Positions 1-10,492 of a DNA stretch of 64,000 nucleotides are shown here, piece by piece. Both the position numbers and the translations under genes were made by a program. The notes under the pieces were generated by a model. It saw only the letters and a program-made list of their open reading frames with translations, had not been told where the DNA came from and searched no databases. This DNA is from an uncultured Methylococcales bacterium. GTDB taxonomy: Bacteria > Pseudomonadota > Gammaproteobacteria > Methylococcales > Methylomonadaceae. Location of the stretch: the NCBI GenBank assembly GCA_903902705.1, contig CAIUVX010000064.1, positions 1-64,000 on the forward strand, written 5' to 3'. Each line of letters begins with the position of its first letter. The stretch's first letter is position 1.

Positions 1-45
1 AAGCAATCTTGAGGGCGTTAAACTGAAACCAACCGAGTGACATTA

Positions 46-91
46 CGCGTTAGAAAATCAATAAATGACTGACGTATGATTTTCTAACGCG
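46..91. repeat. Perfect 15-bp inverted repeat (CGCGTTAGAAAATCA ... TGATTTTCTAACGCG) with 16-nt spacer upstream of hemC; terminator of an upstream gene or regulatory structure
   Basis: Arms read directly at 46-60 and 77-91. Confidence 0.7.
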
Positions 92-271
92 CTTTCCAAA
101 TCATTGCTCTCATTCGTTGAGCAAGGTGAAAACAAAGAAAATTTTCAATGTTATCATTGATAAGCAGGGCAATTTTTCACACAGCGGCAAATTTTTAACT
201 TCCAATAACATACCGTTCACAAAATTAAGGGTACAATGGGCGAATTTTATTGTCGTTAATTAGGGTTTGTT

Positions 272-1201
272 TTGGCTAAAAAAATTATTCGTATCGCAAC
301 ACGGCAAAGCCCTTTGGCGTTATGGCAAGCAGAACACGTTGCTGAACGCTTAGAGAAGTATTTTCCTAATGTGCAAACAGAATTGGTTAAAATGGTCACG
401 CGGGGTGATAAAATTCTTGACGCACCCTTGGCTAAAGTAGGGGGCAAGGGTTTATTCGTTAAAGAACTGGAACAAGGAATGTTGGAAGGTATTGCCGATA
501 TTGCCGTACATTCCATGAAAGATGTGCCTGTTGAATTTCCAGAAGGATTGCATTTAGCGGCGATTTTAACTCGTGAAGACCCCAGTGATGCCTTTGTTTC
601 TAATCACTATGCGTCATTTGCCGATTTGCCCACTCACGCTAGAATCGGTACCTCTAGTTTGCGCCGCCAATGCCAAATCAAAGAGCTTTATCCAGATGCA
701 GAAATTATTTCTTTGCGCGGTAATGTCAATACTCGTTTAGCCAAGCTAGATGCAGGTGATTATGATGCCATTATTTTGGCTTCCGCAGGTTTGAAGCGAT
801 TAGGGATGGCAAACCGTATTACCCAATGTTTGCCTACATCGGTGAGTTTACCCGCCTGTGGACAAGGAGCTATCGGCATTGAATGCCGTATAAATGACAT
901 TGAAACCAATGAATTACTAAATGTGTTGCATGACAATGAAACGGGATTGTGCGTCCGTGCCGAACGGGCGATGAATGCACGTTTGAATGGCGGTTGCCAA
1001 GTACCCATCGCGGGCTTTGCCGAGTTGCGAGCTAATCAATTATTTATGCGTGGTTTGGTCGGTAATCCCGATGGTAGCGTGCTATATCGCAGTGAACGCT
1101 CAGGCACAGTAGAACAAGCGGATGAAGTAGGGCGATTAATTGCCGAGGATTTATTAGCACAAGGTGCAGACAAGATTCTGCAAGCATTGTTTGCTGAATG
1201 A
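272..1201 (+). CDS. hemC: Porphobilinogen deaminase (hydroxymethylbilane synthase)
   Basis: [19 protein letters not shown]-terminus, [13 protein letters not shown] cofactor-cysteine motif; followed by hemD/hemX/hemY. Start codon appears to be TTG. Confidence 0.97.
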   Translation: MAKKIIRIATRQSPLALWQAEHVAERLEKYFPNVQTELVKMVTRGDKILDAPLAKVGGKGLFVKELEQGMLEGIADIAVHSMKDVPVEFPEGLHLAAILTREDPSDAFVSNHYASFADLPTHARIGTSSLRRQCQIKELYPDAEIISLRGNVNTRLAKLDAGDYDAIILASAGLKRLGMANRITQCLPTSVSLPACGQGAIGIECRINDIETNELLNVLHDNETGLCVRAERAMNARLNGGCQVPIAGFAELRANQLFMRGLVGNPDGSVLYRSERSGTVEQADEVGRLIAEDLLAQGADKILQALFAE

Positions 1202-1980
1202 TAGAATTAAAAGGAGCGCGGGTGTTAGTCACACGACCCTCGCATCAGGCTGAAAATCTAAGTCGGTTAATCGAACAGCACGGTGGTATAGCAGTTCGCT
1301 TACCAACAGTCGCGATTATTGAATGTGATAATTTATTGGCTATACAAAAAAAATTGGCTAATTTGGATGAATTTCAGTGGCTAATTTTTGTCAGTAGCAA
1401 TGCAGTAAATTTTGCACTCAAGGCGAATGGTGGCAAAATAGCCCAGCCAAAAAAGCTACGACTGGGGGCAATCGGCAAAGCAACGGCAAATGCCTTAGCG
1501 GTAGCTGGGCTATCAGTCGATTTACTACCTGAACACCCCTATAATAGCGAAGCCTTATTAGCCTTACCAGATATGCAGGACATAGAAGGGCAGCGGGTTT
1601 TAATTGTGCGTGGTGAAGGCGGACGCGAAGAATTAGCAAATATTTTGCGGCACAGAGGCGCGAGTGTGCATTATTTGAATGTTTATAAAAGAACAATACC
1701 CAGCATAACTAACGACGAACTTATTTCATTGTTGGAACAAAAAAAGTTGGATGTAATTACCGCAACCAGTGGTGAAATCTTGCAAAATTTATTAATCATA
1801 CTGGGTGTAGAGCATCATCGACAGTTGTTTGCCTTACCGCTAGTTGTTGTTAGTGATAGAATTAAACAATTAGCTGTCGAGATGGGATTTAAGCAAATTG
1901 CCGTGGCGAGCAGCCCTTCAGATGAAGCAATTCTTGAAACAGTAAACCAGAATAACAGGGGAATAGCGTGGCCGAATTGA
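1198..1980 (+). CDS. hemD: Uroporphyrinogen-III synthase
   Basis: [13 protein letters not shown] motif; 4-bp overlap with hemC. Confidence 0.93.
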   Translation: MIELKGARVLVTRPSHQAENLSRLIEQHGGIAVRLPTVAIIECDNLLAIQKKLANLDEFQWLIFVSSNAVNFALKANGGKIAQPKKLRLGAIGKATANALAVAGLSVDLLPEHPYNSEALLALPDMQDIEGQRVLIVRGEGGREELANILRHRGASVHYLNVYKRTIPSITNDELISLLEQKKLDVITATSGEILQNLLIILGVEHHRQLFALPLVVVSDRIKQLAVEMGFKQIAVASSPSDEAILETVNQNNRGIAWPN

Positions 1981-3260
1981 ACGAACAACAAGCACAAGAC
2001 CAAGGCGATAACAAAAAATCCCACAGGTCACGGAGTGGATTCTGGTTTGGCATTATTATTCTGCTGGTTGTTATTGGCGTGGCAGGTGTCGGTTTTTATT
2101 TCTTGCAAAGCTTGCGTGATAAACAAAAAGATTTAGGCGGCGAAGTTAAAGATCAAGTATCCAAACAAATCAGTGAAAATCAAGCGCAAATTACTGCGAT
2201 TCGTGCGCAAATTGACCGAGTATCCGACAAAATAGACAGTAAAGACGAGCATTTCAACAAAGCTCTCGAAGATGTTAGCGCGTTACACAAAGAACAATTA
2301 ACTAGCACTCGCAAAGAACTGACCGAGTCTATTGAAAAAATGCAACGACAACTGGGCAAAACCCGCAGTGATTGGTTAATTGCTGATGCTGAATATCTAT
2401 TAGGTGTCGCAGGGGAGCGACTGAGTTTAGCTGGTGATAAAAATACTGCCCTAGAAGCATTAGAGGCCGCAGATCAACGCTTAATAGAAAGCGGCGACAC
2501 AGGTGTCGTTGAAGTACGCAAAGAAATTAGGGAAGAAATTAGATTAGTTAATGCGATTACCCCAATTGATATGTCAGGTAAGTACGTTGCCATTCAGGTA
2601 CAACAAGACCACATTGACGAATTGACCTTGTTACTGCCGCTGGCAGGTAAAAGCACACCCGCCAACACAACTGAGCAAACTGACACCACTAAAAATCAGA
2701 GTTTGTTGGATGTTATTGGTGTTAAGCAATCAGATCAGCCCATTGAGGGCGTATTAATGCAAGAAGAAGCCAAGTTTATTCATGAGCAACTGCGAATAAA
2801 ATTGGAAATGGTGAAAATCGCGTTGGTTCAGCGCAATGAAAAACTTTATCAAACCGCGTTAACTGATGCTAAGGCATGGCTAGAAAAGCATTTCGCTAAG
2901 AACGATGCTAGCCATAACTTTGCTGAAGAGTTAAATAAGTTTAGTGCCGTTGAAATTCAAAACCAGATTCCTGATATTAGCGCGTCTTTAAACAAGCTCA
3001 AAGGTATTAGTAATCGCCGTATAGAAGCCGATAAAGCAGCACAACAACCTAACGAAACCGCGCCTAAAGAGCCTGTTGAGCCGCTAAAACCCGTTGAAAA
3101 AACTGAGCTTCAAAAACCTACAGAAGTTACAAAACCAACTGAAAAAACTGAACTTAGCGTACCTGTTGACAGTGTGAAAGCACCCGAAAAAACTGAACCT
3201 AAAAAGCCTGTTGAAGATGTAAAATCAACCCAACCCGCACCCGCTATTAAAAAGAAATAA
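1968..3260 (+). CDS. hemX: HemX-like membrane protein (uroporphyrinogen-III C-methyltransferase family annotation)
   Basis: Single TM, coiled coil, hem operon position; C-terminal degenerate K/P/E/T repeats. Confidence 0.85.
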   Translation: MAELNEQQAQDQGDNKKSHRSRSGFWFGIIILLVVIGVAGVGFYFLQSLRDKQKDLGGEVKDQVSKQISENQAQITAIRAQIDRVSDKIDSKDEHFNKALEDVSALHKEQLTSTRKELTESIEKMQRQLGKTRSDWLIADAEYLLGVAGERLSLAGDKNTALEALEAADQRLIESGDTGVVEVRKEIREEIRLVNAITPIDMSGKYVAIQVQQDHIDELTLLLPLAGKSTPANTTEQTDTTKNQSLLDVIGVKQSDQPIEGVLMQEEAKFIHEQLRIKLEMVKIALVQRNEKLYQTALTDAKAWLEKHFAKNDASHNFAEELNKFSAVEIQNQIPDISASLNKLKGISNRRIEADKAAQQPNETAPKEPVEPLKPVEKTELQKPTEVTKPTEKTELSVPVDSVKAPEKTEPKKPVEDVKSTQPAPAIKKK

Positions 3261-3274
3261 GTTAAGAAAACATA

Positions 3275-4489
3275 ATGAAAAAATTATTTTATTTTTTGCT
3301 GCCTTTTGTTGGCGTAATAGCAATCGCTGTTTTGGCTTATTGGTGGTTGCGTAACTTGGGTGATCCTGGTTATGTCATTATCGGCATGAGTCATTGGTAT
3401 TTGGAAAAGACGCTGGTTGATTTTGTAGTCGGTCTGAGTATTGTTTTTTTTATCCTGTATATTGTTTTTAGATGGCTAGGCTGGCTGTATCGCATCCCCA
3501 GTCAATTAAAACGCCGTGGTATCCACATCAAATTTAATCGCTCTCCAGAAGCCTTGATTGCAGGCTTAGTCGATAGTGCGGAAGGTAATTTTGAAAGAGC
3601 GGAATCGTTGTTAATTAAACACGCTCCTCATAGTGGCGCACCGTTAATTCACTATTTAACTGCCGCAAGAGCTGCGCAATCGCGTGGCGCGTTAGATAAA
3701 AGAGATCAATACTTAAAACAAGCTGTCGATCAAGCCCCTGATTCCAGTATTACGATTGGACTCACTCAAGCAGAACTGTATTTATCTAGCAAAGAATTTG
3801 ATCAAGCACTGGGTACACTTACCCAATTGCATTCCATCGATCCCGCTCATGCCAATGTTTTAAAATTATTACATCAAACCTATCAGCATTTAGGTGACTG
3901 GGAAAGCCTACAAAAACTCATTCCATCCTTGCATAAAAATAAAGTGCTGATGGAAGTTGAGGTAAAGCTACTGGAAGCTAAAACTTTCTGTGAATTATTA
4001 AAGCAAGCAGCTAGTCAAGGCGATCTCGAAAAAATCGAGTTGTTATGGGCAGAAATGCCCAATTATATAAAAACCATGCACACTGTGTCAGCGGTTTATT
4101 TTACTGTGATGATTGAAGTGGGTGCGGGTGCAAAAATCGAAGGGGCTTTAACAAAAGCCTTATCGCAAAATTGGGATGAAAACTTGCTGGTGTTATTCGG
4201 CAATATTGTTTCCAACGATGTTGAAAAACAACTCAAAATGGCAGAATTATGGCTACCTTTTCATCCTGATAACGCGCTGTTGTTGATGATATTGGGCAAG
4301 CTAAGTGTTAAATGCAACGATAGTGACAAAGCTAAGTCCTATTTAACCCGCAGTATCACCGCCACGCCTAGCATTGAGGCTTATCATACACTAGGGGATT
4401 TAATGTTTGCACAAGGCGATAAAGACAGTGCCAGTCAATGTTATAAACAGGGCTTAGAGCTGGTGTTAGCCGCAGGACAAAGCGCGTAA
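3275..4489 (+). CDS. hemY: HemY-like TPR membrane protein
   Basis: Two N-terminal TMs, TPR-like body, hem operon position. Confidence 0.85.
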   Translation: MKKLFYFLLPFVGVIAIAVLAYWWLRNLGDPGYVIIGMSHWYLEKTLVDFVVGLSIVFFILYIVFRWLGWLYRIPSQLKRRGIHIKFNRSPEALIAGLVDSAEGNFERAESLLIKHAPHSGAPLIHYLTAARAAQSRGALDKRDQYLKQAVDQAPDSSITIGLTQAELYLSSKEFDQALGTLTQLHSIDPAHANVLKLLHQTYQHLGDWESLQKLIPSLHKNKVLMEVEVKLLEAKTFCELLKQAASQGDLEKIELLWAEMPNYIKTMHTVSAVYFTVMIEVGAGAKIEGALTKALSQNWDENLLVLFGNIVSNDVEKQLKMAELWLPFHPDNALLLMILGKLSVKCNDSDKAKSYLTRSITATPSIEAYHTLGDLMFAQGDKDSASQCYKQGLELVLAAGQSA

Positions 4490-4503
4490 AACAACTTCAA
4501 GCT

Positions 4504-4529
4504 TGGAGTCAAAACACGTTTTGACTCCA
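4504..4529. terminator. Hairpin between convergent hemY and dksA-like genes
   Basis: TGGAGTCAAAAC-AC-GTTTTGACTCCA. Confidence 0.75.
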
Positions 4530-4540
4530 GTTGCCAATGC

Positions 4541-4882
4541 TCAGTGCGAAGCCACACTCGCACATTTAACGCACATATTAGAATACGGGATAACCTTCAA
4601 ACGTTCGATATTGATAGGTTCACCGCACACTTGACACACTCCATATTCACCACTCTCTATACGAGACAGAGCCTGTTTTATCATTCCTATTTCCGTTCTG
4701 GCAGAATTACCTAAATAATCTTGAACTTCATTATTTTCATTTTGGGTTGCTTGTTCAGAAAAATCTTTTTCCGCAGGCTCATCCGTGTGTCTCACGTCGT
4801 CGGTAATTTTTGCTAGCCTATCATCCAGCTCTTCCAGCATTTCACACAGTACCAGCTTAACTTCTTCAAAGTTACTCATCAT
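4541..4882 (-). CDS. DksA/TraR C4-type zinc finger protein
   Basis: ALSRIESGEYGVCQVCGEPINIERLKVIPYSNMCVKCA zinc-finger motif. Confidence 0.9.
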   Translation of the reverse strand: MMSNFEEVKLVLCEMLEELDDRLAKITDDVRHTDEPAEKDFSEQATQNENNEVQDYLGNSARTEIGMIKQALSRIESGEYGVCQVCGEPINIERLKVIPYSNMCVKCASVASH

Positions 4883-4976
4883 CTATTCCTATATTTACTA
4901 ATAACAAGGCGTTTGTTTTATACTATCGCCCATACAACATCGATGTCTTCATAATCCAGCATCCTACCATCACCTC

Positions 4977-5882
4977 ATGCAAAAATATACACACCAACTA
5001 CTCGATTCAGCTAATCAAATTATTTTGGGTAAAGAACATAAAATTCGGCTGGCATTTTGCTGTTTACTGGCGCGGGGGCATTTACTGATTGAAGATATTC
5101 CTGGAGTAGGTAAAACCACGTTAGCGCATACTTTAGCAAAATTATTGGGCTTACATTATCAGCGCATTCAGTTTACCAGTGACATACTTCCCGCTGATAT
5201 TTTAGGTGCGTCAGTGTTTGATGGTAAAAGCCACGAATTTACTTTTCATCCAGGTCCTATCTTTAATCAAATGGTGTTAGCTGATGAAATTAACCGCGCC
5301 ACGCCTAAAGCACAAAGCGCGTTATTAGAAGCGATGGAAGAAGGTCAGGTAACGATTGAAAATAAAACCTATCCATTACCTAAACCATTTTTTGTCATTG
5401 CCACTCAAAACCCATCGCATCAAATCGGCACGTTTCCATTGCCCGAATCACAGCTAGATCGGTTTTTAATGCGCATTGAATTAGGTTATCCAGACCCTAA
5501 AGCAGAACGCGCCTTACTGACAGGACAAAGCCGCCATACTTTAATTGAATCCTTGTCTGTGCAGTTGCCGCCCGAACAGCTTCAACAAATGCAGGATTTA
5601 GTCACTAAAGTACATACCTCTGATGCCTTGCTGGATTATTGTCAGGCGATTATTACCTTTACGCGTGAATCATCAGAATACCATTGCGGGCTGTCACCCA
5701 GAGCAGGTTTAGCACTACTGAGTGCAGCAAAGGCATGGGCTTTTTTAGAACTGCGTGATGCAGTGATTCCCGAAGACATACAAACCGTACTAGCGGCTGT
5801 TGCGGGACACCGTTTACGCTCAGGAAACACCGATTCAGAGGCGATTGTTGCCCCAATATTAGCTAAAGTGGCAGTGTTTTGA
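4977..5882 (+). CDS. MoxR family AAA+ ATPase
   Basis: Walker A EDIPGVGKTTLA, LADEINRATPKAQSALLEAMEE, sensor ATQNPSHQIGTFPLPESQLDRF. Confidence 0.95.
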   Translation: MQKYTHQLLDSANQIILGKEHKIRLAFCCLLARGHLLIEDIPGVGKTTLAHTLAKLLGLHYQRIQFTSDILPADILGASVFDGKSHEFTFHPGPIFNQMVLADEINRATPKAQSALLEAMEEGQVTIENKTYPLPKPFFVIATQNPSHQIGTFPLPESQLDRFLMRIELGYPDPKAERALLTGQSRHTLIESLSVQLPPEQLQQMQDLVTKVHTSDALLDYCQAIITFTRESSEYHCGLSPRAGLALLSAAKAWAFLELRDAVIPEDIQTVLAAVAGHRLRSGNTDSEAIVAPILAKVAVF

Positions 5883-6829
5883 ATCGTCTGCTATTTAAAC
5901 TACGCTGGACAGTGCCGAATTTTTACACCAGCAAACCATTAAATTCTGAGTCAATTACCCTAACTGTTAGACGAATTGGCATTGTGCCATCCAAACGTGG
6001 TTTCGGTTTTGTATTGCTGATGATTTTGTTAGTGCTGATTGCCTTTGTTTATAACAATAACCTTGCTTACTTACTGACGTTTTTATTGGCGAGTGTATTT
6101 TTTATTACCATTTTACATACTTATAATTCTTTAGCGGGTCTGGTGTTAAAAGAGGGGAAATGCAAAAATGTTTTTTTAGGAGAAGCCGCAGGTTTTGATA
6201 TTCATATTCATAACCCAACAGCGGTTGAGCGTTTTAATCTACAGATTCAACTGGAAAAAACAGAAAACTTTACCCTAGCCGCACACAGTAAAATTGCAAT
6301 AACACTGTATGAAATCGCTCAAAAAAGAGGCTGGCAAACCATTGGTAAAGTAACGATTTCCACAAGCTATCCGCTTGGATTATTTTATGCGTGGTCGCCT
6401 ATTCGTTTTGACAGCAAAGCTCTGATTTATCCAAAACCCGCTACCATAGAAATTCCTTTTCCAGAAACGCCCTTAGCCGATGCCGAACAAGGGGTCAATC
6501 AAAAAAAAGGCGCGGATGATTTTTACGGCTTACACGAATATCAAGCAGGCGATTCCATCAAACATATACACTGGAAAGCCTTTGCCAAAGGACAAGGGCT
6601 ATACAGCAAACAATACAGCGGTGCGAACAACACAACCGAAGTCTGGCTGCATTACGACTACGCCGCAGGCTATGATACCGAACAACGCTTAAGTCAATTA
6701 TGTCGCTGGGTGATTGATGCCGAACGCGCCGATATTCGTTATGGATTGGTATTGCCAAATTTAAAAATTATGCCAGATCGGGGTTCAGCACATTACCGCC
6801 ACTGTTTGGAAGCTCTTGCCCTGTTATGA
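5879..6829 (+). CDS. DUF58 domain protein
   Basis: GADDFYGLHEYQAGDSIKHIHWKAFAKGQGLYSKQY motif; between MoxR and transglutaminase genes. Confidence 0.9.
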   Translation: MNRLLFKLRWTVPNFYTSKPLNSESITLTVRRIGIVPSKRGFGFVLLMILLVLIAFVYNNNLAYLLTFLLASVFFITILHTYNSLAGLVLKEGKCKNVFLGEAAGFDIHIHNPTAVERFNLQIQLEKTENFTLAAHSKIAITLYEIAQKRGWQTIGKVTISTSYPLGLFYAWSPIRFDSKALIYPKPATIEIPFPETPLADAEQGVNQKKGADDFYGLHEYQAGDSIKHIHWKAFAKGQGLYSKQYSGANNTTEVWLHYDYAAGYDTEQRLSQLCRWVIDAERADIRYGLVLPNLKIMPDRGSAHYRHCLEALALL

Positions 6830-8790
6830 ATTCACCCCATTTTAAAAAAATCCTCATTTTTTTACTGTCGTCCATTGGACTGATTGTCGCGCCACATATT
6901 GCCAATATTCCCATCGCACTGTTTGGTTTTTTTAGTTTGGTGCTAGGCTGGCGTTTTGTCGCTGTTTGGCGACCCCAGTATTTACCACGTTCACGGGTGC
7001 TGCTTTTCCTCACCCTGCTTGCGCTGACATTACTACTCAGTCAGCATAAACACCTACTTGGACGTGATGCAGGCACCAACTTATTCATACTCGCGCTGGG
7101 TTTAAAGCTACTGGAAATCAAAACCGAGCGTGATATTTACCTAGTCACTTATTTAGCGTTTATTGTTGCCGCTTCGTTATTTTTATATCAACAAAGCTTG
7201 TTCATGGCAGCGTATATTCTGGCAGTGTGCTGTGTGCTATTTGCCACCTTGGTTGCAATTAACAGCATTGAAATTCAAACCCGCGTGGCATTAAAAACAG
7301 CTACCCTAATTATTCTGCAAGCCATACCGATAGCGGTCGTTATCTTCATTTTGTTTCCCCGCGTAGAAGCTCCACGCTGGATGATATTTGAAGAAAAAAA
7401 TAAAGCTAAAATTGGCTTAAGCGATAGCATGGAACCTGGGTCTATCAGCGATTTAGGTACATCGGAAGAACTGGTGTTTCGCGTCAAATTTACAGGTGCG
7501 ATGCCACCACCCAAACAGCGTTATTGGCGCGGCCCTGTGTTAGCACACACCGATGGTAAACGCTGGTCACAGTTCAATACGCAACTATTCAAAGGACTAG
7601 CACTCACTAAGCCTATCTACACAGGTACAGCCTATCAGTACACGCTGTTGATGGAAGCACAAGAAAAAAATTGGGTGTTTGGATTGGATATGCCTGAACA
7701 ATTTTCCGCGCCGTTAGCACTCACAGGATATTACCAATTAGTTACCCAAGAAAATTCAAAAAAACGCGCAGAATACAAAATCACCTCCTATCCACAATAC
7801 AATACGGGCAAACTGACTCAAGTTGAATACCAAGATGCGACCCAACTACCGCGTGAACCGTCCGATAAAATTAAACAATTCGTCACTCAACTGCATGGTT
7901 TTGACACTAAGCCAGAAGATTTTATTAACCAGTTACTCAATCATTTTAGAAAAGAAGATTTTCATTACACGCTCACGCCGCCTTTGATGGAAGAAAACCC
8001 GATAGAAAGCTTTTTATTTACCACCAAGCGCGGTTTTTGCAGTCATTACGCCTCCGCATTTGTCTATTTAATGCGCGTTGCTCACATTCCAGCACGAGTC
8101 GTGACGGGTTATCAAGGCGGTGAATTTAATGGCGTTGGTAATTTCTTAGAAGTCCGTCAAGCCAATGCTCATGCGTGGGCAGAAGTATGGATAGAAAATC
8201 AAGGTTGGGCGCGGGTTGATCCAACTGCCGCTGTTGCACCAGAGCGCATTGAACAACAATTAAATCTCGATTTATTAGAACTCGGTGGTGAAATTCGCTT
8301 TGACCCAAACATGATTAATCAGCAACAAAACTGGCTAAAACAAATGGATCAGCTTTGGAATAATGCCGATTACCAGTGGCAACGCTGGGTAGTCAACTAT
8401 GACAGCGACAATCAAGCCAATTTTCTGTCTGAGTTTGGCATTCACGACTTCAAAGCCATGATGAAATGGTTAATGATCTTGGTTGCCTTAATCACCATCT
8501 TATTAAGCGCATTTTTATTGCGCAAAAAACAAAAATCCATAGCCCCCGTGTTGCGTCTTTATAATCGGTTTTGTACAAAGTTAAAACCAGCAGGATTAAT
8601 CAGAACCAACCGAGAAGGTGCTGTTGATTTTGCCCAACGCGCTAAAATAGCATTGCCAGAACAGGCAGACGCTATCGAACAAATTACCGCTGATTTTATT
8701 CAGCTACAGTATGGAAGGATTTCAACACGCGAGGATTTTGTCAGATTTGCTAAAGCAGTGGCTAAGTTTAAACTGACTGTCCATCGGTAA
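6826..8790 (+). CDS. Transglutaminase-like TgpA family membrane protein (DUF3488)
   Basis: N-terminal TMs, TTKRGFCSHYASAFVYLMRVAHIPARVVTGYQGGE, NAHAWAEVWIENQGWARVDPTAA. Confidence 0.93.
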   Translation: MNSPHFKKILIFLLSSIGLIVAPHIANIPIALFGFFSLVLGWRFVAVWRPQYLPRSRVLLFLTLLALTLLLSQHKHLLGRDAGTNLFILALGLKLLEIKTERDIYLVTYLAFIVAASLFLYQQSLFMAAYILAVCCVLFATLVAINSIEIQTRVALKTATLIILQAIPIAVVIFILFPRVEAPRWMIFEEKNKAKIGLSDSMEPGSISDLGTSEELVFRVKFTGAMPPPKQRYWRGPVLAHTDGKRWSQFNTQLFKGLALTKPIYTGTAYQYTLLMEAQEKNWVFGLDMPEQFSAPLALTGYYQLVTQENSKKRAEYKITSYPQYNTGKLTQVEYQDATQLPREPSDKIKQFVTQLHGFDTKPEDFINQLLNHFRKEDFHYTLTPPLMEENPIESFLFTTKRGFCSHYASAFVYLMRVAHIPARVVTGYQGGEFNGVGNFLEVRQANAHAWAEVWIENQGWARVDPTAAVAPERIEQQLNLDLLELGGEIRFDPNMINQQQNWLKQMDQLWNNADYQWQRWVVNYDSDNQANFLSEFGIHDFKAMMKWLMILVALITILLSAFLLRKKQKSIAPVLRLYNRFCTKLKPAGLIRTNREGAVDFAQRAKIALPEQADAIEQITADFIQLQYGRISTREDFVRFAKAVAKFKLTVHR

Positions 8791-8936
8791 GCATAAATGT
8801 AGCTTGGCTTAGGCGATAGCCTAATCAACCTACTTGGCTACGCTTATACAAGCTTTCCTGTGTTAATCATTGCCTTACCCGCCTAAACCTTATCCTCTCC
8901 AAAAAACAACGGTTACTTTATGGAATTCAGCCTTCA

Positions 8937-9265
8937 TGTCGCGTTCTCTTAATCCCTACATCGCTGGTAATCCAGTCGGCAATAGCAATGCGTTTACTGG
9001 TCGAGCGGATATTGTCCGTGAAGTGCTGCATATCTTTTCCCGTCCCGAAGAAAATGCCATTGTGCTTTATGGACAGCGGCGGATTGGCAAAACCTCAGTC
9101 TTACAATTTTTGAAAAAAACCTTGGCGCAAGAAACAGCCACTGGGCATTATTTTCCTGTGTATTTCGACTTGCAGGATAAAGCCACGTTTTCATTGGGTG
9201 ATGTGCTAAAAGATTTGGCTAACACCATTGCCAATGAATTGGGATTTCCCGCGCCGCCGTGCTAA
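8937..9265 (+). pseudogene. Truncated AAA/STAND-like ATPase; only the N-terminal P-loop region remains
   Basis: NPYIAGNPVGNSNAFTGRADIVREVL, Walker A YGQRRIGKTSVL; ORF stops shortly after Walker A although such ATPases are much longer. Confidence 0.65.
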
Positions 9266-9294
9266 AGCTATTACACCTTACGAGCTTGGTATTT

Positions 9295-10488
9295 TTAAAA
9301 TGTATAGGGAATGTTGATACCAAAACTTACATTTTTTGAGCTGGCATCATTCAATCCAAAACTTACAGTAGGTTCAATAAATAAGTTATCTGTTATCAAA
9401 GATGTCAATCCCAACTGTAAATCATATTTTTCAACAGAAGGTGTAGAAGAATTTGCAAAATGCGTAACCCTCCCTGAAATAGCTGTACTTAATGTTAATG
9501 TATCATTTAAAGCATACGCAATACCTACTGTACCATCAAAGATATTATCTATCTGCGAATATAAAGTAGTATCTGAATTGATTTCAGAGGTAGCATTCGT
9601 GTTTTTTTCTGAAAAACTATGTAAATAACGGAAGTTAGCAAACAACACAGCAGGGTCAATACTTTTAGTTAATGAAACACCGCCACCAATAGCATAATTA
9701 TTATGACTTGTTGGAATATGCCCTTCTAAACTAAAAATAACAGTTGGATAACCAACATTTTCTTTTAATATAACCTGACGTAATGTAAATGCGGCATCGC
9801 CCCAAAGAGTATCAGTGGTTTTTTCAGGAGACTGTAAAGTAGCAACACTATTCATGCGATGATATAAAGGAATGCTCGCTGAAAACTGTAAATCATCCCA
9901 CAATCCATAACGTACACTATAATTTGATGTAAATGTATCTGTTGAATTTAAACCAAATAATCCACCTTGTTCAAATTTAGAATAATATAAATCCGTTTCT
10001 ACCGTTACTTGGTTACGTTTTAATAAAACACCCTGATCACGCAAAAATACATCTTCTGATGTTTTTTGATTCGAGTTTTCACCTATTGGTTGAGTTGATT
10101 TATTCTCAGACGTTTTTTTATCTGATGGTTTATTTGAAGTTAATTCTGATATTTTTTGAGTTGATTTTTCATTTTGAGCCGATGTTATTTTTTTATCTTG
10201 ATTTGCCAAATTCTCAGAATTTAAATCAGACTTTGCTTGTTGTTTAGCATTTTGTGAATCATCGCCTTTTAACCATTCTAATAATAACGCATGACTAAAT
10301 CGCCATTGTGTTCCAATATGTCTAGCAGGAATTGCTTTATCTTGTGCTAACTTTTCTAACTCAGTAGGATTAAATTTTAAAAACTTAGCGGCTTCATTCA
10401 ACGTCATTACTTCAGTTTCTGCTTGAGAAACTGTCGTTAAACTGGAAATAAATATAATACAAACAATCTTGAATAAATAAGAACGCAT
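9295..10488 (-). CDS. Exported protein: signal peptide, excisionase/MerR-type HTH-like domain, low-complexity linker, outer-membrane beta-barrel
   Basis: Signal peptide ending SQAE; MTLNEAAKFLKFNPTELEKLAQDKAIPARHIGTQWRFSHALLLEWLKGD resembles HTH_17; C-terminal alternating strands ending in NIPYTF (terminal Phe). Confidence 0.75.
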   Translation of the reverse strand: MRSYLFKIVCIIFISSLTTVSQAETEVMTLNEAAKFLKFNPTELEKLAQDKAIPARHIGTQWRFSHALLLEWLKGDDSQNAKQQAKSDLNSENLANQDKKITSAQNEKSTQKISELTSNKPSDKKTSENKSTQPIGENSNQKTSEDVFLRDQGVLLKRNQVTVETDLYYSKFEQGGLFGLNSTDTFTSNYSVRYGLWDDLQFSASIPLYHRMNSVATLQSPEKTTDTLWGDAAFTLRQVILKENVGYPTVIFSLEGHIPTSHNNYAIGGGVSLTKSIDPAVLFANFRYLHSFSEKNTNATSEINSDTTLYSQIDNIFDGTVGIAYALNDTLTLSTAISGRVTHFANSSTPSVEKYDLQLGLTSLITDNLFIEPTVSFGLNDASSKNVSFGINIPYTF

Positions 10489-10492
10489 AAAA

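Noticed and set aside
9311-10247. Plus-strand ORFs opposite the barrel gene
   Set aside because: Antisense to a gene with signal peptide and domain evidence
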